The notes: a model not told the origin generated them from the letters alone. Shown: positions 1-8,975, numbered from the stretch's first letter. The stretch: 61,130 nt of DNA from an uncultured Chlamydiae bacterium (GCA_937996705.1 CALKUQ010000007.1:1-61130), one strand, 5' to 3'. Translations and numbers: made by a program.

Positions 1-54
1 CACTTCTGCCACTTCTGCCACTTCTGCCACTTCTGCCACTTCTGCCACTTCTGC
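1..54. repeat. 9-bp tandem repeat, six perfect copies, continuing past the edge
   Basis: The unit cacttctgc is repeated six times without mismatch from the first base of the window. On the minus strand it is read in frame as Ala-Glu-Val inside the partial gene at 1-780. Because the unit is a multiple of three, copy-number change would alter protein length but not the frame. The true copy number cannot be seen here. Confidence 0.9.
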
Positions 55-780
55 CTTATCATCCCTAAGAACTAAAAAATTTTTACCCCCAGAATCGGAA
101 CGATCTACATATATGTTGCATTTCGCTAAGAATGTTTCAGTTAAAAACTCAATATGAAGATTATCAGAATCTTGCACAAACCATGCACCATAATGGATAT
201 CAGGACAAGCTGAAATTTTAGCTTTCGGCAATCTAAGTCGAAACGCCTGCTCTATGCTAGAAACTAAATTTTCAGTTGATTTCTTTCCTTTTGAAATTCT
301 AACCAATCTCCGCATAGACCCATTACATATGTCGAAAACGAGGTGCGCTTTCGGGTGAACCGCTCTAACCATGCGTCTTGAAATCTCTTGAGCCCGGAGT
401 TTTAAACTACTGCTTTCTCCAAATTCTATATTTCCTGGCGTGCCCATTGCTGAAATAACTAAGAGTTCTACTTGACAATCCGAAAACTCCGAGAGCGCTT
501 TTTCTATATCTTTATCTTCCATAACTTTAAAGTGAATTCTATATCTCATCGCTGAAATAACAGAGATCATTCTACAAAATCTGCGGGGTTCGAAACCTTC
601 GTTTTGAAAGAAAACCCTCTTAGAACTCAGAATTACTGCCGTCTTCGTCTCAGGCTTATCGCCAGAAATACTTGAGAATACCTCCCAGTAGTGTCTTAGA
701 TCAAAAGCTCTAAGCCTATCGGGATCTTCCGCAAATTGAACCGGTGGTGAAGGGAAACGTTTAATTGTTCCTGCAGTCAT
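1..780 (-). CDS. Partial effector-like protein, possible degenerate caspase-like fold, ending in Ala-Glu-Val repeats
   Basis: An open frame starts at ATG 780 and runs 260 codons without a stop to the window edge, so the C-terminus is missing. The segment LLVISAMGTPGNIEFG followed by AHLVFDICNGS resembles the His-Gly and Cys regions of caspase-like (C14/CHAT-type) proteins, where the first motif is usually ISxHG. Here the His position is Met, while the Cys is kept. The last 18 codons seen are six perfect copies of GCA-GAA-GTG (Ala-Glu-Val). No signal peptide or membrane segment is apparent. The coding call is firm; the family assignment is inference from motif shape only. It could equally be an unrelated lineage-specific effector. 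Confidence 0.6.
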   Translation of the reverse strand, partial: MTAGTIKRFPSPPVQFAEDPDRLRAFDLRHYWEVFSSISGDKPETKTAVILSSKRVFFQNEGFEPRRFCRMISVISAMRYRIHFKVMEDKDIEKALSEFSDCQVELLVISAMGTPGNIEFGESSSLKLRAQEISRRMVRAVHPKAHLVFDICNGSMRRLVRISKGKKSTENLVSSIEQAFRLRLPKAKISACPDIHYGAWFVQDSDNLHIEFLTETFLAKCNIYVDRSDSGGKNFLVLRDDKAEVAEVAEVAEVAEVAEV

Positions 781-873
781 AAAAAAACCTCGTAATTAAA
801 AAGAAGAAATTTACCGGGTCAATTTTATTAAGTAAATAAAAAATGACCAGAATAAAATTTTAATAAAATTATT

Positions 874-1887
874 TTAAACCTCCCAACTGGGAGTGAAGCC
901 TCCCAAATCTGCCGAATTAACTACGAGATAGATCCCCTTTTCAAAGGGGATCCCATCTAGCCCGCAAAGTCTTACTAGGTGTTTTCCTGAGTCGAGTGTA
1001 ATTTCTATTCGATCCTCTTTTTCCTTTTCAGATAACCTAGAAAGTTGTTCTAAAATAGCCGGTTTTTTTACAGAAAACAGTCCATCCACTTCGATATCCT
1101 CCCCTATTTCCTCTACATCCTTAGCATAAAAAAGGGGGAAAGCTGTTAGGATGGTTGCTTTTTTTTCTTGGTACATCAAAACATAAAAGGATCTCGCAGC
1201 GCTAGACGCCAAGGCTAAAAGCTTTGTCTGTTTTTTTCGCGTGTAGCTCCCCACTACATCCCCTTTCAATAACAGTTGAGCAAGAGCGTCTTCGTTAGAA
1301 ATAGTATGGGGAAAAAAACTGGATAATTTACCCTCAAAGGAGCCTACCCAAACCCCTGTTTCCGGATTTATACGACGATTCAAAATGCGAGAAAATCTTG
1401 GGTCTGTCGCTTTACAAAAATGAAATCCCGCATCCCTTCTTAAGGTTAAAAGATGGTCAAAATCAATACCTAAAAAACCTTCCCATGCAACTGTATTGGT
1501 AACTGTAATTACCTCTCTCACCCAATCTCTCCCTTCCCCTCTTAGAAATTTATGGGCTTTTTTAGATGCTTCAGCAGATCCCGGTGTAGCCACTTCTGGA
1601 CTAAATATCCCTTCTCTAAACTTATCTGCATAATTTTTTCTTTTAGGACTTGATAAAGTAGTTAATACTCTTAATCCTGCTTGAATAGCAAATTTTCTTT
1701 TTGGCGTTGCTCTTTTTTGAGGATCCAAACTTACAATTGCAGCATGTGCCAGCCTTACTTCTGCAGGAGTTGTGTGTGGAATCGGATCAATCGCTCGGGC
1801 TTTTCTCTCAGGGGATTTTTCGATTGACGGGCTGAGTGCCTCTATTTCTTCATAAAAGCTGGCTAGTTTAAGATCGATTGCATCCAT
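874..1887 (-). CDS. EndoU-like nuclease/toxin-domain protein (putative effector)
   Basis: 337 aa with no signal peptide or membrane segment. Residues 1-120 are Lys/Arg-rich. Residues about 130-255 show the layout of bacterial EndoU-type RNase domains: FDHLL (H145), GFH (H156), a Lys at 187, an SFFP segment at 190-193, and a terminal ILTAFP at 246-251 that matches the TAYP-like end of the EndoU fold. In that family two His and one Lys form the active site, so H145, H156 and K187 are candidates. The remaining 85 residues form an extra C-terminal region. A toxin or effector role is inferred from the domain and from the neighbouring effector-like gene. No immunity gene is obvious. The next gene on this strand is 42 bp upstream. 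Confidence 0.5.
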   Translation of the reverse strand: MDAIDLKLASFYEEIEALSPSIEKSPERKARAIDPIPHTTPAEVRLAHAAIVSLDPQKRATPKRKFAIQAGLRVLTTLSSPKRKNYADKFREGIFSPEVATPGSAEASKKAHKFLRGEGRDWVREVITVTNTVAWEGFLGIDFDHLLTLRRDAGFHFCKATDPRFSRILNRRINPETGVWVGSFEGKLSSFFPHTISNEDALAQLLLKGDVVGSYTRKKQTKLLALASSAARSFYVLMYQEKKATILTAFPLFYAKDVEEIGEDIEVDGLFSVKKPAILEQLSRLSEKEKEDRIEITLDSGKHLVRLCGLDGIPFEKGIYLVVNSADLGGFTPSWEV

Positions 1888-1929
1888 GTATTATCCTTTT
1901 TTTTCGAAAAATTATAAGATAAATATAAA

Positions 1930-3153
1930 TTAAATGGAAACTTTCGATTTTTTTGTCTTTTGCAGCAAGGCTAAAAGCCCACTAACGCAACAAATTGAAC
2001 TAATGATAAATACTGCAATCGGCCCTAATAAAGCGACAAGCAGTCCTCCGATAGGCGGGCCCACTGCCCCTCTAATTCCAACCATAACAATATTAACACC
2101 GCTGTAGCGAGAGCTTTTCTCTGTGTCCGCAAATAAAGGGCCTGAGAGGTGCCAAATTAGATGGCTGCCAGCCTGTGCTATGCCATAGACAAAGTATGCT
2201 ACATAAATCCAGTATGGATGTGTAATGGATGCTACGATTAAAAGAGGAAACAGGGCAAATCCTACCAAGACCAATGTCGTGAATTTTCCTACAGAAAAAT
2301 AACTAAGAGCTCTACTCCAAAGCGAAGATGTCAAAACAAATCCAAGACCTTTGCAAATAGAGTAAGCGATGAGCAAATCTCGATAGGAAATGTGAAGCGT
2401 TTCGGTAAAAAAAATCGGAATTACAGGCTGAATTAGCATTAACCCAAATCCACCTACCATAAAAGCCCACTGAAATTTTCGAAAATCATTTCGGTTTTTC
2501 ATGAGTTCATAGCAGTCTCTCCAAGGCCTTAACAGGCTCTCCTTCAGGCTGACTTTTGATTGTTCCGGAGCAGTCTCATGTTTTTTTCCAATAGGAACCT
2601 TTGCTTGAATCCAAAGAGCTATTAGACCTAACACAAGAGCTCCTACAAAAAACACTTTCCAAGAAAGGGCAGAATGATCCAAGAGCGATCCTATTCCAAT
2701 AGCAATCAAAATCCCCTCTCCATATCCGAGAGCTGATCCAAATGAAAACGACTTCTCCCTCTCTTTATCGGGAATATTAACTTTCAAAATTTCCATCCAA
2801 GCAGGGATACCTGCTCTTGAAAAAAGCATATATAAAATTGAAGCCGCAATCAGGAGCCATACATTATCAAAGAGAAGGGCGAATAAAAACGGGATTCTAG
2901 CAAAAAGGCCCGCTCCAATCAGATTCATCCGGAGGGTCTGACGATTTTGAGAAATCCTCTCACTCCAGTATAAAGAAAAAATTGAACTAACAGGCTTTAA
3001 CATCGTTAAAATTACTATTTGAAAAGCCGTAGCATCTAAATTTTTTAATAAAACAAACGGCAAAAGAGCATAAAGTGAGACAAATGGCTCATTAAAAATA
3101 CTTGAAAGGAGGATGGCCCTCCTTGTCTTATACTCGTAAGCATACTGCTTCAT
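1930..3153 (-). CDS. Major facilitator superfamily transporter
   Basis: 407 aa with about twelve hydrophobic helices in the 6+6 pattern of the MFS and a charged central loop (KVPIGKKHETAPEQSK). Inner-membrane secondary transporter; the substrate cannot be read from the sequence. The start follows directly on an A/T-rich leader without a strong Shine-Dalgarno sequence. It stands alone, with 66 bp to the Nudix gene upstream and 42 bp to the EndoU-like gene downstream. Confidence 0.8.
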   Translation of the reverse strand: MKQYAYEYKTRRAILLSSIFNEPFVSLYALLPFVLLKNLDATAFQIVILTMLKPVSSIFSLYWSERISQNRQTLRMNLIGAGLFARIPFLFALLFDNVWLLIAASILYMLFSRAGIPAWMEILKVNIPDKEREKSFSFGSALGYGEGILIAIGIGSLLDHSALSWKVFFVGALVLGLIALWIQAKVPIGKKHETAPEQSKVSLKESLLRPWRDCYELMKNRNDFRKFQWAFMVGGFGLMLIQPVIPIFFTETLHISYRDLLIAYSICKGLGFVLTSSLWSRALSYFSVGKFTTLVLVGFALFPLLIVASITHPYWIYVAYFVYGIAQAGSHLIWHLSGPLFADTEKSSRYSGVNIVMVGIRGAVGPPIGGLLVALLGPIAVFIISSICCVSGLLALLQKTKKSKVSI

Positions 3154-3219
3154 GAGTCAATTATACTCTTTTAAATCTATTTGAGCAAAGCATCTCAATC
3201 AAAGATTTTAAACGACTTC

Positions 3220-4029
3220 TTAAATAATTCCTCTACACTCTGCTAGAAAAAGGGCATATACAAGATAAGAGTCTCTTACGTAGACTTTTTCCTCTTTCCC
3301 ATGTATTTCAAGTTCGACATAACCTTTTTTTAAAGCCTCTTTAATTTCTCCAAGAGTAAAGACTCTTACCCCTAAAATAGCCTCTGAATAATCTTGATTA
3401 GAGACCCCCTTTCTATCAATTTTGGCTAAATAGACTGGCGTAATTGTGCTTGCCATTCCAGGATCAGGGGCCATATTTCCTAAAAATATTGTCTCATTTG
3501 ATTGAAGCCCTGTCTCTTCTTCTAATTCTCTTTTAACTGCTGCTTCAACACCTTCAGAATTCTGCCTTGCCCCTCTGGGAATTTCTAGTTCCCAAGTCCT
3601 TGTTGCATGCCTAAACGCAACAATTGCAGCTATTTTATTTTCAGGGAATAGAGGCAATATTGCCACTCCTGGAGGCCCTTTATCTAAAGCGCTCTTCCAA
3701 ATAACTCGATTGTAAGAACCTTCAGCCCCGGTTGGAAAAATTACAGCATCTCTTAAGAAGACCCAATAGAGGTCATCCACTACTATCCCAATTTTTGAAG
3801 CTAACTCAGCTGCCTGCTCACTCATACCACTTTTTAAGCATCTAGCTTTTTGCAATTTTTCCACATCACGGATTTTTATAGGATCGGTAATAATTTCAAT
3901 TTCACCCTTTTTGTAGTCTCCCTTTATTCCGCACACTTCCTGATTCTCTTTTAGAAATTTAAGATAGGGGGCAGTAGTATCTTCTGCAAAAATCGCCCCA
4001 AAACAGATAAACAGCCAAACAGATCTCAT
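3220..4029 (-). CDS. Nudix hydrolase with a predicted N-terminal signal peptide
   Basis: 269 aa. A perfect Nudix box GX5EX7REUXEEXGU lies at residues 153-175 (G153, E159, R167-E168, E171-E172, G174). The preceding WELEIPRG segment resembles ADP-ribose/ADP-sugar pyrophosphatases. The N-terminus MRSVWLFICFGAIFAEDTT looks like a short cleavable signal peptide, which would put the enzyme in the periplasm or outside the cell; Nudix enzymes are normally cytosolic. Residues 20-95 are an N-terminal extension of unknown role. Only 3 bp separate it from the end of the RlmD-like gene, so the two are probably co-transcribed. The family is certain, the substrate is not. Confidence 0.85.
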   Translation of the reverse strand: MRSVWLFICFGAIFAEDTTAPYLKFLKENQEVCGIKGDYKKGEIEIITDPIKIRDVEKLQKARCLKSGMSEQAAELASKIGIVVDDLYWVFLRDAVIFPTGAEGSYNRVIWKSALDKGPPGVAILPLFPENKIAAIVAFRHATRTWELEIPRGARQNSEGVEAAVKRELEEETGLQSNETIFLGNMAPDPGMASTITPVYLAKIDRKGVSNQDYSEAILGVRVFTLGEIKEALKKGYVELEIHGKEEKVYVRDSYLVYALFLAECRGII

Positions 4030-4032
4030 TTC

Positions 4033-5313
4033 TTAATTCTCCTTTCTAATTCTAACTACAGTTTCTACGTGCATCGTTTGAGGAAACATATCAAAGGGGA
4101 AGGCTTCGATTTTTCCATACCCATTTTTTGCAAAAAAATGTAAATCTCGTGCAAGGGTTGCAGGATCGCACGAGGTATAAATCACTTTTTCAGGGGATCT
4201 TGCTACAATCGCTTCGAGAACAGATTCTTCACAACCCTTTCTCGGAGGATTAATAAAAACCACATCGATCTTACCCACTTTTCCAATCAGTTTTTCAACG
4301 GTTCCTAAACGAAAATCGACTCTAACTTCATTTCTTTCTGCATTTTTTTTAGCATCCTCTACAGCGCTCTCTACAACTTCAATTCCTACAACACAAGCCC
4401 CCTGCTTTGCCAAATAAATGGCAAAAACGCCAATCCCTGAGTAAGCATCCAGGACCCTGTCACCCTCTTTTAACTCTGAAAGCTCAAATGCCTTCCGATA
4501 CAAATTTTCTGCCTGCTCGAGATTTACTTGAAAAAAAGAAGCGGGAGAAATATGAACTTTAATTCCAAGAATTTCTTCTTCGAGATAGGGATCACTATAA
4601 AGCGTTGTATATGCATCGCTAAACAAGACATTGTCTTCTCTTGCATTAAGTCCATGAAGAACCCCTTTTACACCGACTTTTTGCGAAATTTCTTTTGCTA
4701 GCGATTTAATTTCAGGGGCAGGTTTTTCCCGAGTTACAAGGACAATTATTAATTCCCCCTTCCGATTTGAGCGAATTAAAATATGCCTAATTCCTTTAAC
4801 AGGCCTAATCTCTTCCAAAATTTTATTACCTACTTCACTCTGAATGTAACAGGTATCAATAGGAACAATATCGTGGCTCCTCTTTGCATAAAGACCAAAC
4901 TTTAAATTCTCAGAAACTGGGAGCTGAATCTTATTTCTGTAGTAAAGGGGCTTGGGGGAAGCGACGCAGGCTGCAATTTCAAATTCCTTCAACTTACCTA
5001 TTCTTTCAAATGCATCAAAAACACGTTTTTTCTTAACCTCTAATTGCTTCTCATACGCCAGTTGCATCATTTGACAACCCCCGCACATCCCAAAAACAGG
5101 ACATATTGGGTAGGTTCGATCAGGTGATTTTTCAATAACTTTGATAAGCTCGGCTTTCGCGTAACTAGTTTTTTTCAAAACAATTTTAGCTAAGACAAGC
5201 TCCTCTGGAAGAGCCCCATCAACAAACACAGTGAGCCCCTCATGAGTTCCGACCCCTTCTCCAAAGACTGTTAAATCTCGTATCCTTAATAGAACTTCTT
5301 GCTCCATAAACAT
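4033..5313 (-). CDS. rlmD: 23S rRNA (uracil-5-)-methyltransferase, RlmD/RumA family
   Basis: About 426 aa from ATG 5313. The open frame reaches further, to 5451, but the extra 46 residues lack homology-like character and would overlap the divergent gene at 5336. In order: an N-terminal TRAM domain; an iron-sulfur Cys cluster CPVFGMCGGCQ (C71, C77, C80, fourth Cys in DTCYIQ); the SAM-binding LDAYSGIGVFAIYLA; FINPPRKGCEE; and the catalytic SCDP. Members make 5-methyluridine in 23S rRNA (U1939 in E. coli for RlmD). The precise target base here is not provable from sequence. It is followed at 3 bp by the Nudix gene. Confidence 0.85.
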   Translation of the reverse strand: MFMEQEVLLRIRDLTVFGEGVGTHEGLTVFVDGALPEELVLAKIVLKKTSYAKAELIKVIEKSPDRTYPICPVFGMCGGCQMMQLAYEKQLEVKKKRVFDAFERIGKLKEFEIAACVASPKPLYYRNKIQLPVSENLKFGLYAKRSHDIVPIDTCYIQSEVGNKILEEIRPVKGIRHILIRSNRKGELIIVLVTREKPAPEIKSLAKEISQKVGVKGVLHGLNAREDNVLFSDAYTTLYSDPYLEEEILGIKVHISPASFFQVNLEQAENLYRKAFELSELKEGDRVLDAYSGIGVFAIYLAKQGACVVGIEVVESAVEDAKKNAERNEVRVDFRLGTVEKLIGKVGKIDVVFINPPRKGCEESVLEAIVARSPEKVIYTSCDPATLARDLHFFAKNGYGKIEAFPFDMFPQTMHVETVVRIRKEN

Positions 5314-5335
5314 TTTTCTGTTAACTAATCCATTT

Positions 5336-6214
5336 GTGAAAGAAATTATTTTAAAACGCTCTTTAGAAGACGGCTCCGTGCTATCTGCTACTTTCCTTCC
5401 CGAATACGGAATGAATTTAGCTAGTTTAAAGAAAAACGACATTGAAGTCATCGACCAATCTACAAAAAATCTCTTCGAAGAGAGATCTAGCGGATTAGGC
5501 CCCCTTATCTGCCCCCATTTTTATCACAGAAAAGAGAGCGAGATCCCCTTTGTCCCAGATGAAACCATATTCCCTCACCTTGCCTACGTACGAAAAACAG
5601 GCTCCAAGGAACCTTTCTCTCACGGCATCTGCAGGTATGTCCCCTGGAACTATACAACCTCAGAAAACCAAATTTCGGCTCATCTCTCAGGAATGGACAC
5701 CTACCGGGGAATGACCCTTGCTGCCCTGGAAGGATTTGACTTTTTAGCCACTTTTAAAGCCCACCTCTCCCCAAAAGGTCTTGAAATAGAAATGCACACA
5801 GAAAGCATCGGAAAACCCTCCATCTGCGGTCTTCACTACTATTTTGCCCTAAAAGATCAAAAAGGATCGGTTAAAATAGAATGTAAACCTCAGTACGGAG
5901 ATAAAGGAATTTGGCGAGACATCCCCCCAAGATGGAAAGATTCGCTGGGCGAACTCAATTTCGACCTATCAGAAGAGAGCGACTACACCTTCGCCCCAAA
6001 TTCGGCAGATTTCTCAGGAAGAGCTCTACTTGAGACCCCCTCCCACACCTTACAAGTTCTCTACAAAACCCTCTCAGAAGAGAATGCATTTCAACTCTAC
6101 CACCCCCAAAACGCCTCTTTTGTCTGTATTGAACCAGTAACGGCAAAAGATCCGAGAGCCGCTAAGCAAAAGAAAAACACCCTCTTTGTCAGCGTATACC
6201 CCGAATTGAATTAG
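5336..6214 (+). CDS. Aldose 1-epimerase (galactose mutarotase)-like protein
   Basis: 292 aa from a GTG at 5336. The family is recognised from the beta-sandwich style sequence, a His-rich SHGICR segment (about residue 98), GLHYYFAL in the middle and the terminal FVCIEPVTAKDP, which resembles the EP(W/V)T region of mutarotase-superfamily proteins. Such proteins interconvert anomers of aldoses or hexose 6-phosphates. The gene is divergent from the RlmD-like gene, with only 22 bp between the two chosen starts. The start is therefore uncertain, and so is whether each gene has its own promoter. Confidence 0.7.
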   Translation: MKEIILKRSLEDGSVLSATFLPEYGMNLASLKKNDIEVIDQSTKNLFEERSSGLGPLICPHFYHRKESEIPFVPDETIFPHLAYVRKTGSKEPFSHGICRYVPWNYTTSENQISAHLSGMDTYRGMTLAALEGFDFLATFKAHLSPKGLEIEMHTESIGKPSICGLHYYFALKDQKGSVKIECKPQYGDKGIWRDIPPRWKDSLGELNFDLSEESDYTFAPNSADFSGRALLETPSHTLQVLYKTLSEENAFQLYHPQNASFVCIEPVTAKDPRAAKQKKNTLFVSVYPELN

Positions 6215-6232
6215 ATTTTTTAAACGGAGTGA

Positions 6233-7600
6233 TTAAGAAATGGAGAGCTCTAGGGAAGGCTCTAAGGCTCTGCTTTGAGCTACAATTTCTTTGTAGGCAA
6301 GAGCTCCCTTACGCAATAAGCGCTCTTGTGTCCCCTTGTCGCATTCGTAAAGGCCAAATTTCATTTTCCACCCCTCTGCCCACTCAAAATTATCAATAAG
6401 GGTCCAATAAAAATAGCCTCGGACGTCGACCCCATCCTCAATTGCTTTGGAGAGAGCATAGAGATATCTACGAATAAAAAGATCTCTTCGATCATCGGTT
6501 TTATCAGCAATCCCGTTTTCAGTAACATATATCGGCTTGCCAAGCTCCCCACAATCCCTAAGGGCTTGATAAAACCCCTCTGCATAGCTCGGATAGGGCA
6601 TATCCGTCATCACCTCACCAGGATAGCAGGTGGCCCCTAGAGGTGCCGAAAGAGAGAGCTGCATTCCGATAACTGGCCTTGAGTAATAATTAAGCCCAAA
6701 AAAGTCAAAGCTATCCTTTGCCTCAGGAATCGACTCGTTCTGAACAAGCATGGAAGAAAACTGACCGGTCTTAAAAAAATTCATGAAAGTCTCATGAAGA
6801 TTTTTGGTAAAAAAGGCGCAAGGAATTGCCTCAATAGGGTTCCAACTACGATAGGGCTCAAATTTCAAATAACTGTGAACTATCCCAATTTGACTCAAAT
6901 CGCCATTAGGCATTGCTTTAAGGGCTTTGTATACAGAAACGTGGGCATCCAGCATATTATTGAGGACTCGAGCTGCTAAAAAGACCCCTCTTTTGCCAGG
7001 AGGGAACTCCCCTAAAATATAACCCATTAACACAAAAACTGTTGGCTCATTCATCGTACACCAAAGGTCCACTCTATCCGAGAATTGACTAAAAATAAAT
7101 TTAGAAAATCTGACAAAATAGTAACTATTTTCACGTTTTTCAAATCCCCCTTTTTCCTCAAACCAAGTCGGATGGGTAAAATGATGCAAGGTGATCATAG
7201 GAGTGATATCATTATCTATAAGCTCTTGAATAACAGCATTATAATGGTCTATAGCGCTAAAATCAAATTTTCCCTCTTCGGGCTCTACCGCGCTCCAATC
7301 TACAGAAAATCTGTAAGAATTCAGCCCCATCTCCTTTAAAAGAAGGGCATCCTCCACATATCGATCCCATCCCTGAATAGAAGAACCCGAAGCCAACTCC
7401 TCTGATACTGTATTTCTTTTTTCCCATTCTGCCCACTGGCAATTCGGAAGTCTCTTAGAACCAGATATTTGATATTCTGAAGATGCAGTTCCCCATAGAA
7501 ATGACTCAGGATAAGAGACTTGCGACAAGTCAATCTCATCCCAATTCCAATTTTGGGAACAAGCAAGAACAGGTAATAAAAGAAGGGAACGCCAAGACAT
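6233..7600 (-). CDS. Glycoside hydrolase family 1 (beta-glucosidase-like), exported, possible lipoprotein
   Basis: 455 aa. GH1 hallmarks: FLWGTASSEYQISG near residue 34; the acid/base motif TMNEP (E185); the nucleophile motif VTENG (E361); WTLIDNFEWAEG near the end. The N-terminus MSWRSLLLLPVLACS is a signal peptide with a lipobox-like VLAC, so it may be a lipid-anchored periplasmic or surface enzyme. Start ATG 7600 has AGGAGG almost abutting it, an unusually short spacing. It lies 14 bp downstream of an MFS gene on the same strand, suggesting a glycoside hydrolysis and uptake pair. The exact glycoside (6-phospho or not) is not determined. Confidence 0.9.
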   Translation of the reverse strand: MSWRSLLLLPVLACSQNWNWDEIDLSQVSYPESFLWGTASSEYQISGSKRLPNCQWAEWEKRNTVSEELASGSSIQGWDRYVEDALLLKEMGLNSYRFSVDWSAVEPEEGKFDFSAIDHYNAVIQELIDNDITPMITLHHFTHPTWFEEKGGFEKRENSYYFVRFSKFIFSQFSDRVDLWCTMNEPTVFVLMGYILGEFPPGKRGVFLAARVLNNMLDAHVSVYKALKAMPNGDLSQIGIVHSYLKFEPYRSWNPIEAIPCAFFTKNLHETFMNFFKTGQFSSMLVQNESIPEAKDSFDFFGLNYYSRPVIGMQLSLSAPLGATCYPGEVMTDMPYPSYAEGFYQALRDCGELGKPIYVTENGIADKTDDRRDLFIRRYLYALSKAIEDGVDVRGYFYWTLIDNFEWAEGWKMKFGLYECDKGTQERLLRKGALAYKEIVAQSRALEPSLELSIS

Positions 7601-7614
7601 ACCTCCTATTATAC

Positions 7615-8880
7615 CTAAGAATTATTTGATTTACAATATGTTTCTTTAATAAATGCTAAACTAAAGATAAGACCAATTATGTATATAATTGGCATAATCA
7701 AGAGTGCATTTTCGTAGTTTGAAATCGTGTAGACAGGAACCCCACCTGCATAAGAACCATCCCAAAGCCGGGTCAGAATATATCCGACCAAAGGCTGCAA
7801 AACCGCCCCCCCAATCACAACAGCCATATTATTGAACCCCATCCCAGTAGCTGCAACGCTGGGCTTGTTATTGTCCTGAACAATTGCGAACGTAAGGGTA
7901 TGAACACTCGTCCCTACACCCATTAAAAAGAGCAAAGCCGCCACCCCCCAAAAGGGAATCCCAGGAATATAAAGCATAATGAAACTTGTTAAACAACCTA
8001 GAAAGGATCCGATCCACAAAAGAGGCTTTCTTCTCTGCATTCGATTGGACAAATATCCTATAACAGGACTAAAAAGCCCCCCGCCTAAAAGCATGAGCAT
8101 AGTAGCAAAAGAGGCTGTTACATTGGTAATGCCGTAGCGAACCATAAGATAAGGAACTCCCCAAAGGGCCGCAAACACAATGACAGGCCCCCAACTGGAA
8201 AACGCATAAATCGCTAACGCCCAAGTCTGCCCTTGGCAAACAATCTGTTTTAAATGAAGCCAGAGGTGTTTCTCAGGCTTTAAGACATCGTGATGCAAGT
8301 GCTTTGGTCTGTCCTCTAAAATGAAAATAGCGAGCACTGCAAGCATACCTCCAAGAGCTGCAAGAAGATACATCATATTATGCCAGCCAATCAGATCTAC
8401 CCCTTTAGCAAGAGGGGCAGCGCCACAAATTGCTCCTAAGACAGCAAGCAGCTGAGCTAACCCGACTAAAAATGCAAAATAATAACCATCAAACCACCTA
8501 GCTGCAACAACTAAAACACCAACAAACGCAAAAGCAGATCCTATCCCCATTAAAAATCTACCAAAAGCTGCCCAATAGACCGTCTCGGTTCCCGCAAAAA
8601 AAAGGGTCCCTAAAGAACATAACACGGAAGCTACCGTCAACAAGGTCCTGGGGCCAAAATGATCGTAAAGAATCCCTGCGGGTATTTGCATAAGTGCATA
8701 ACTATAAAAATAAAAGGAGACCATTACTCCCAAAGATGCAGCATCTACATGGAAATCTCTCATTAAATCGTGGGTCATGACGCTTGGCGAGACCTGAATC
8801 CCCATTTCGTATATAAGAAACAGAGAGGCAATTAAATACATTATAGTAGAACGTCTAAACTCTTTTTTTGTCATGCTCAT
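7615..8880 (-). CDS. Major facilitator superfamily transporter
   Basis: 421 aa with about twelve transmembrane helices. Typical MFS signatures include AGILYDHFGPRTLL in the loop after helix 2 and GRFLMGIGSAFAF. The central loop holds a His-rich segment, EDRPKHLHHD. It probably heads a two-gene operon with the GH1 enzyme that starts 14 bp downstream, so uptake or export of a sugar or glycoside product is a reasonable inference. Two close ATG codons (8880 and 8874) are possible starts. Confidence 0.82.
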   Translation of the reverse strand: MSMTKKEFRRSTIMYLIASLFLIYEMGIQVSPSVMTHDLMRDFHVDAASLGVMVSFYFYSYALMQIPAGILYDHFGPRTLLTVASVLCSLGTLFFAGTETVYWAAFGRFLMGIGSAFAFVGVLVVAARWFDGYYFAFLVGLAQLLAVLGAICGAAPLAKGVDLIGWHNMMYLLAALGGMLAVLAIFILEDRPKHLHHDVLKPEKHLWLHLKQIVCQGQTWALAIYAFSSWGPVIVFAALWGVPYLMVRYGITNVTASFATMLMLLGGGLFSPVIGYLSNRMQRRKPLLWIGSFLGCLTSFIMLYIPGIPFWGVAALLFLMGVGTSVHTLTFAIVQDNNKPSVAATGMGFNNMAVVIGGAVLQPLVGYILTRLWDGSYAGGVPVYTISNYENALLIMPIIYIIGLIFSLAFIKETYCKSNNS

Positions 8881-8945
8881 ATAAATTTACACCACCTACT
8901 TTAAAATTATTATTCCAGAGTTTTTTTCAGAGAAAAAAAATATCC

Positions 8946-8975
8946 TAGACAATAAAAGAAAGTCTGTTTTACAAT
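8946..8975 (+). promoter_or_regulatory. Sigma-70-type promoter of the cold-shock gene
   Basis: TAGACA (8946-8951) and TACAAT (8970-8975) are separated by 18 bp, each differing from consensus at one position. Transcription would start near 8982, leaving a leader of about 100 nt before the GTG at 9083. Long leaders are typical of cold-shock genes. Confidence 0.6.

Noticed and set aside
5314..5451. 46-residue N-terminal extension of the RlmD-like protein
   Set aside because: It lies antisense within the mutarotase-like gene and precedes the normal TRAM-domain start.
6326..7566. Several open frames of 61-104 codons overlapping the GH1 gene
   Set aside because: Shadows of a gene with both catalytic Glu motifs intact.
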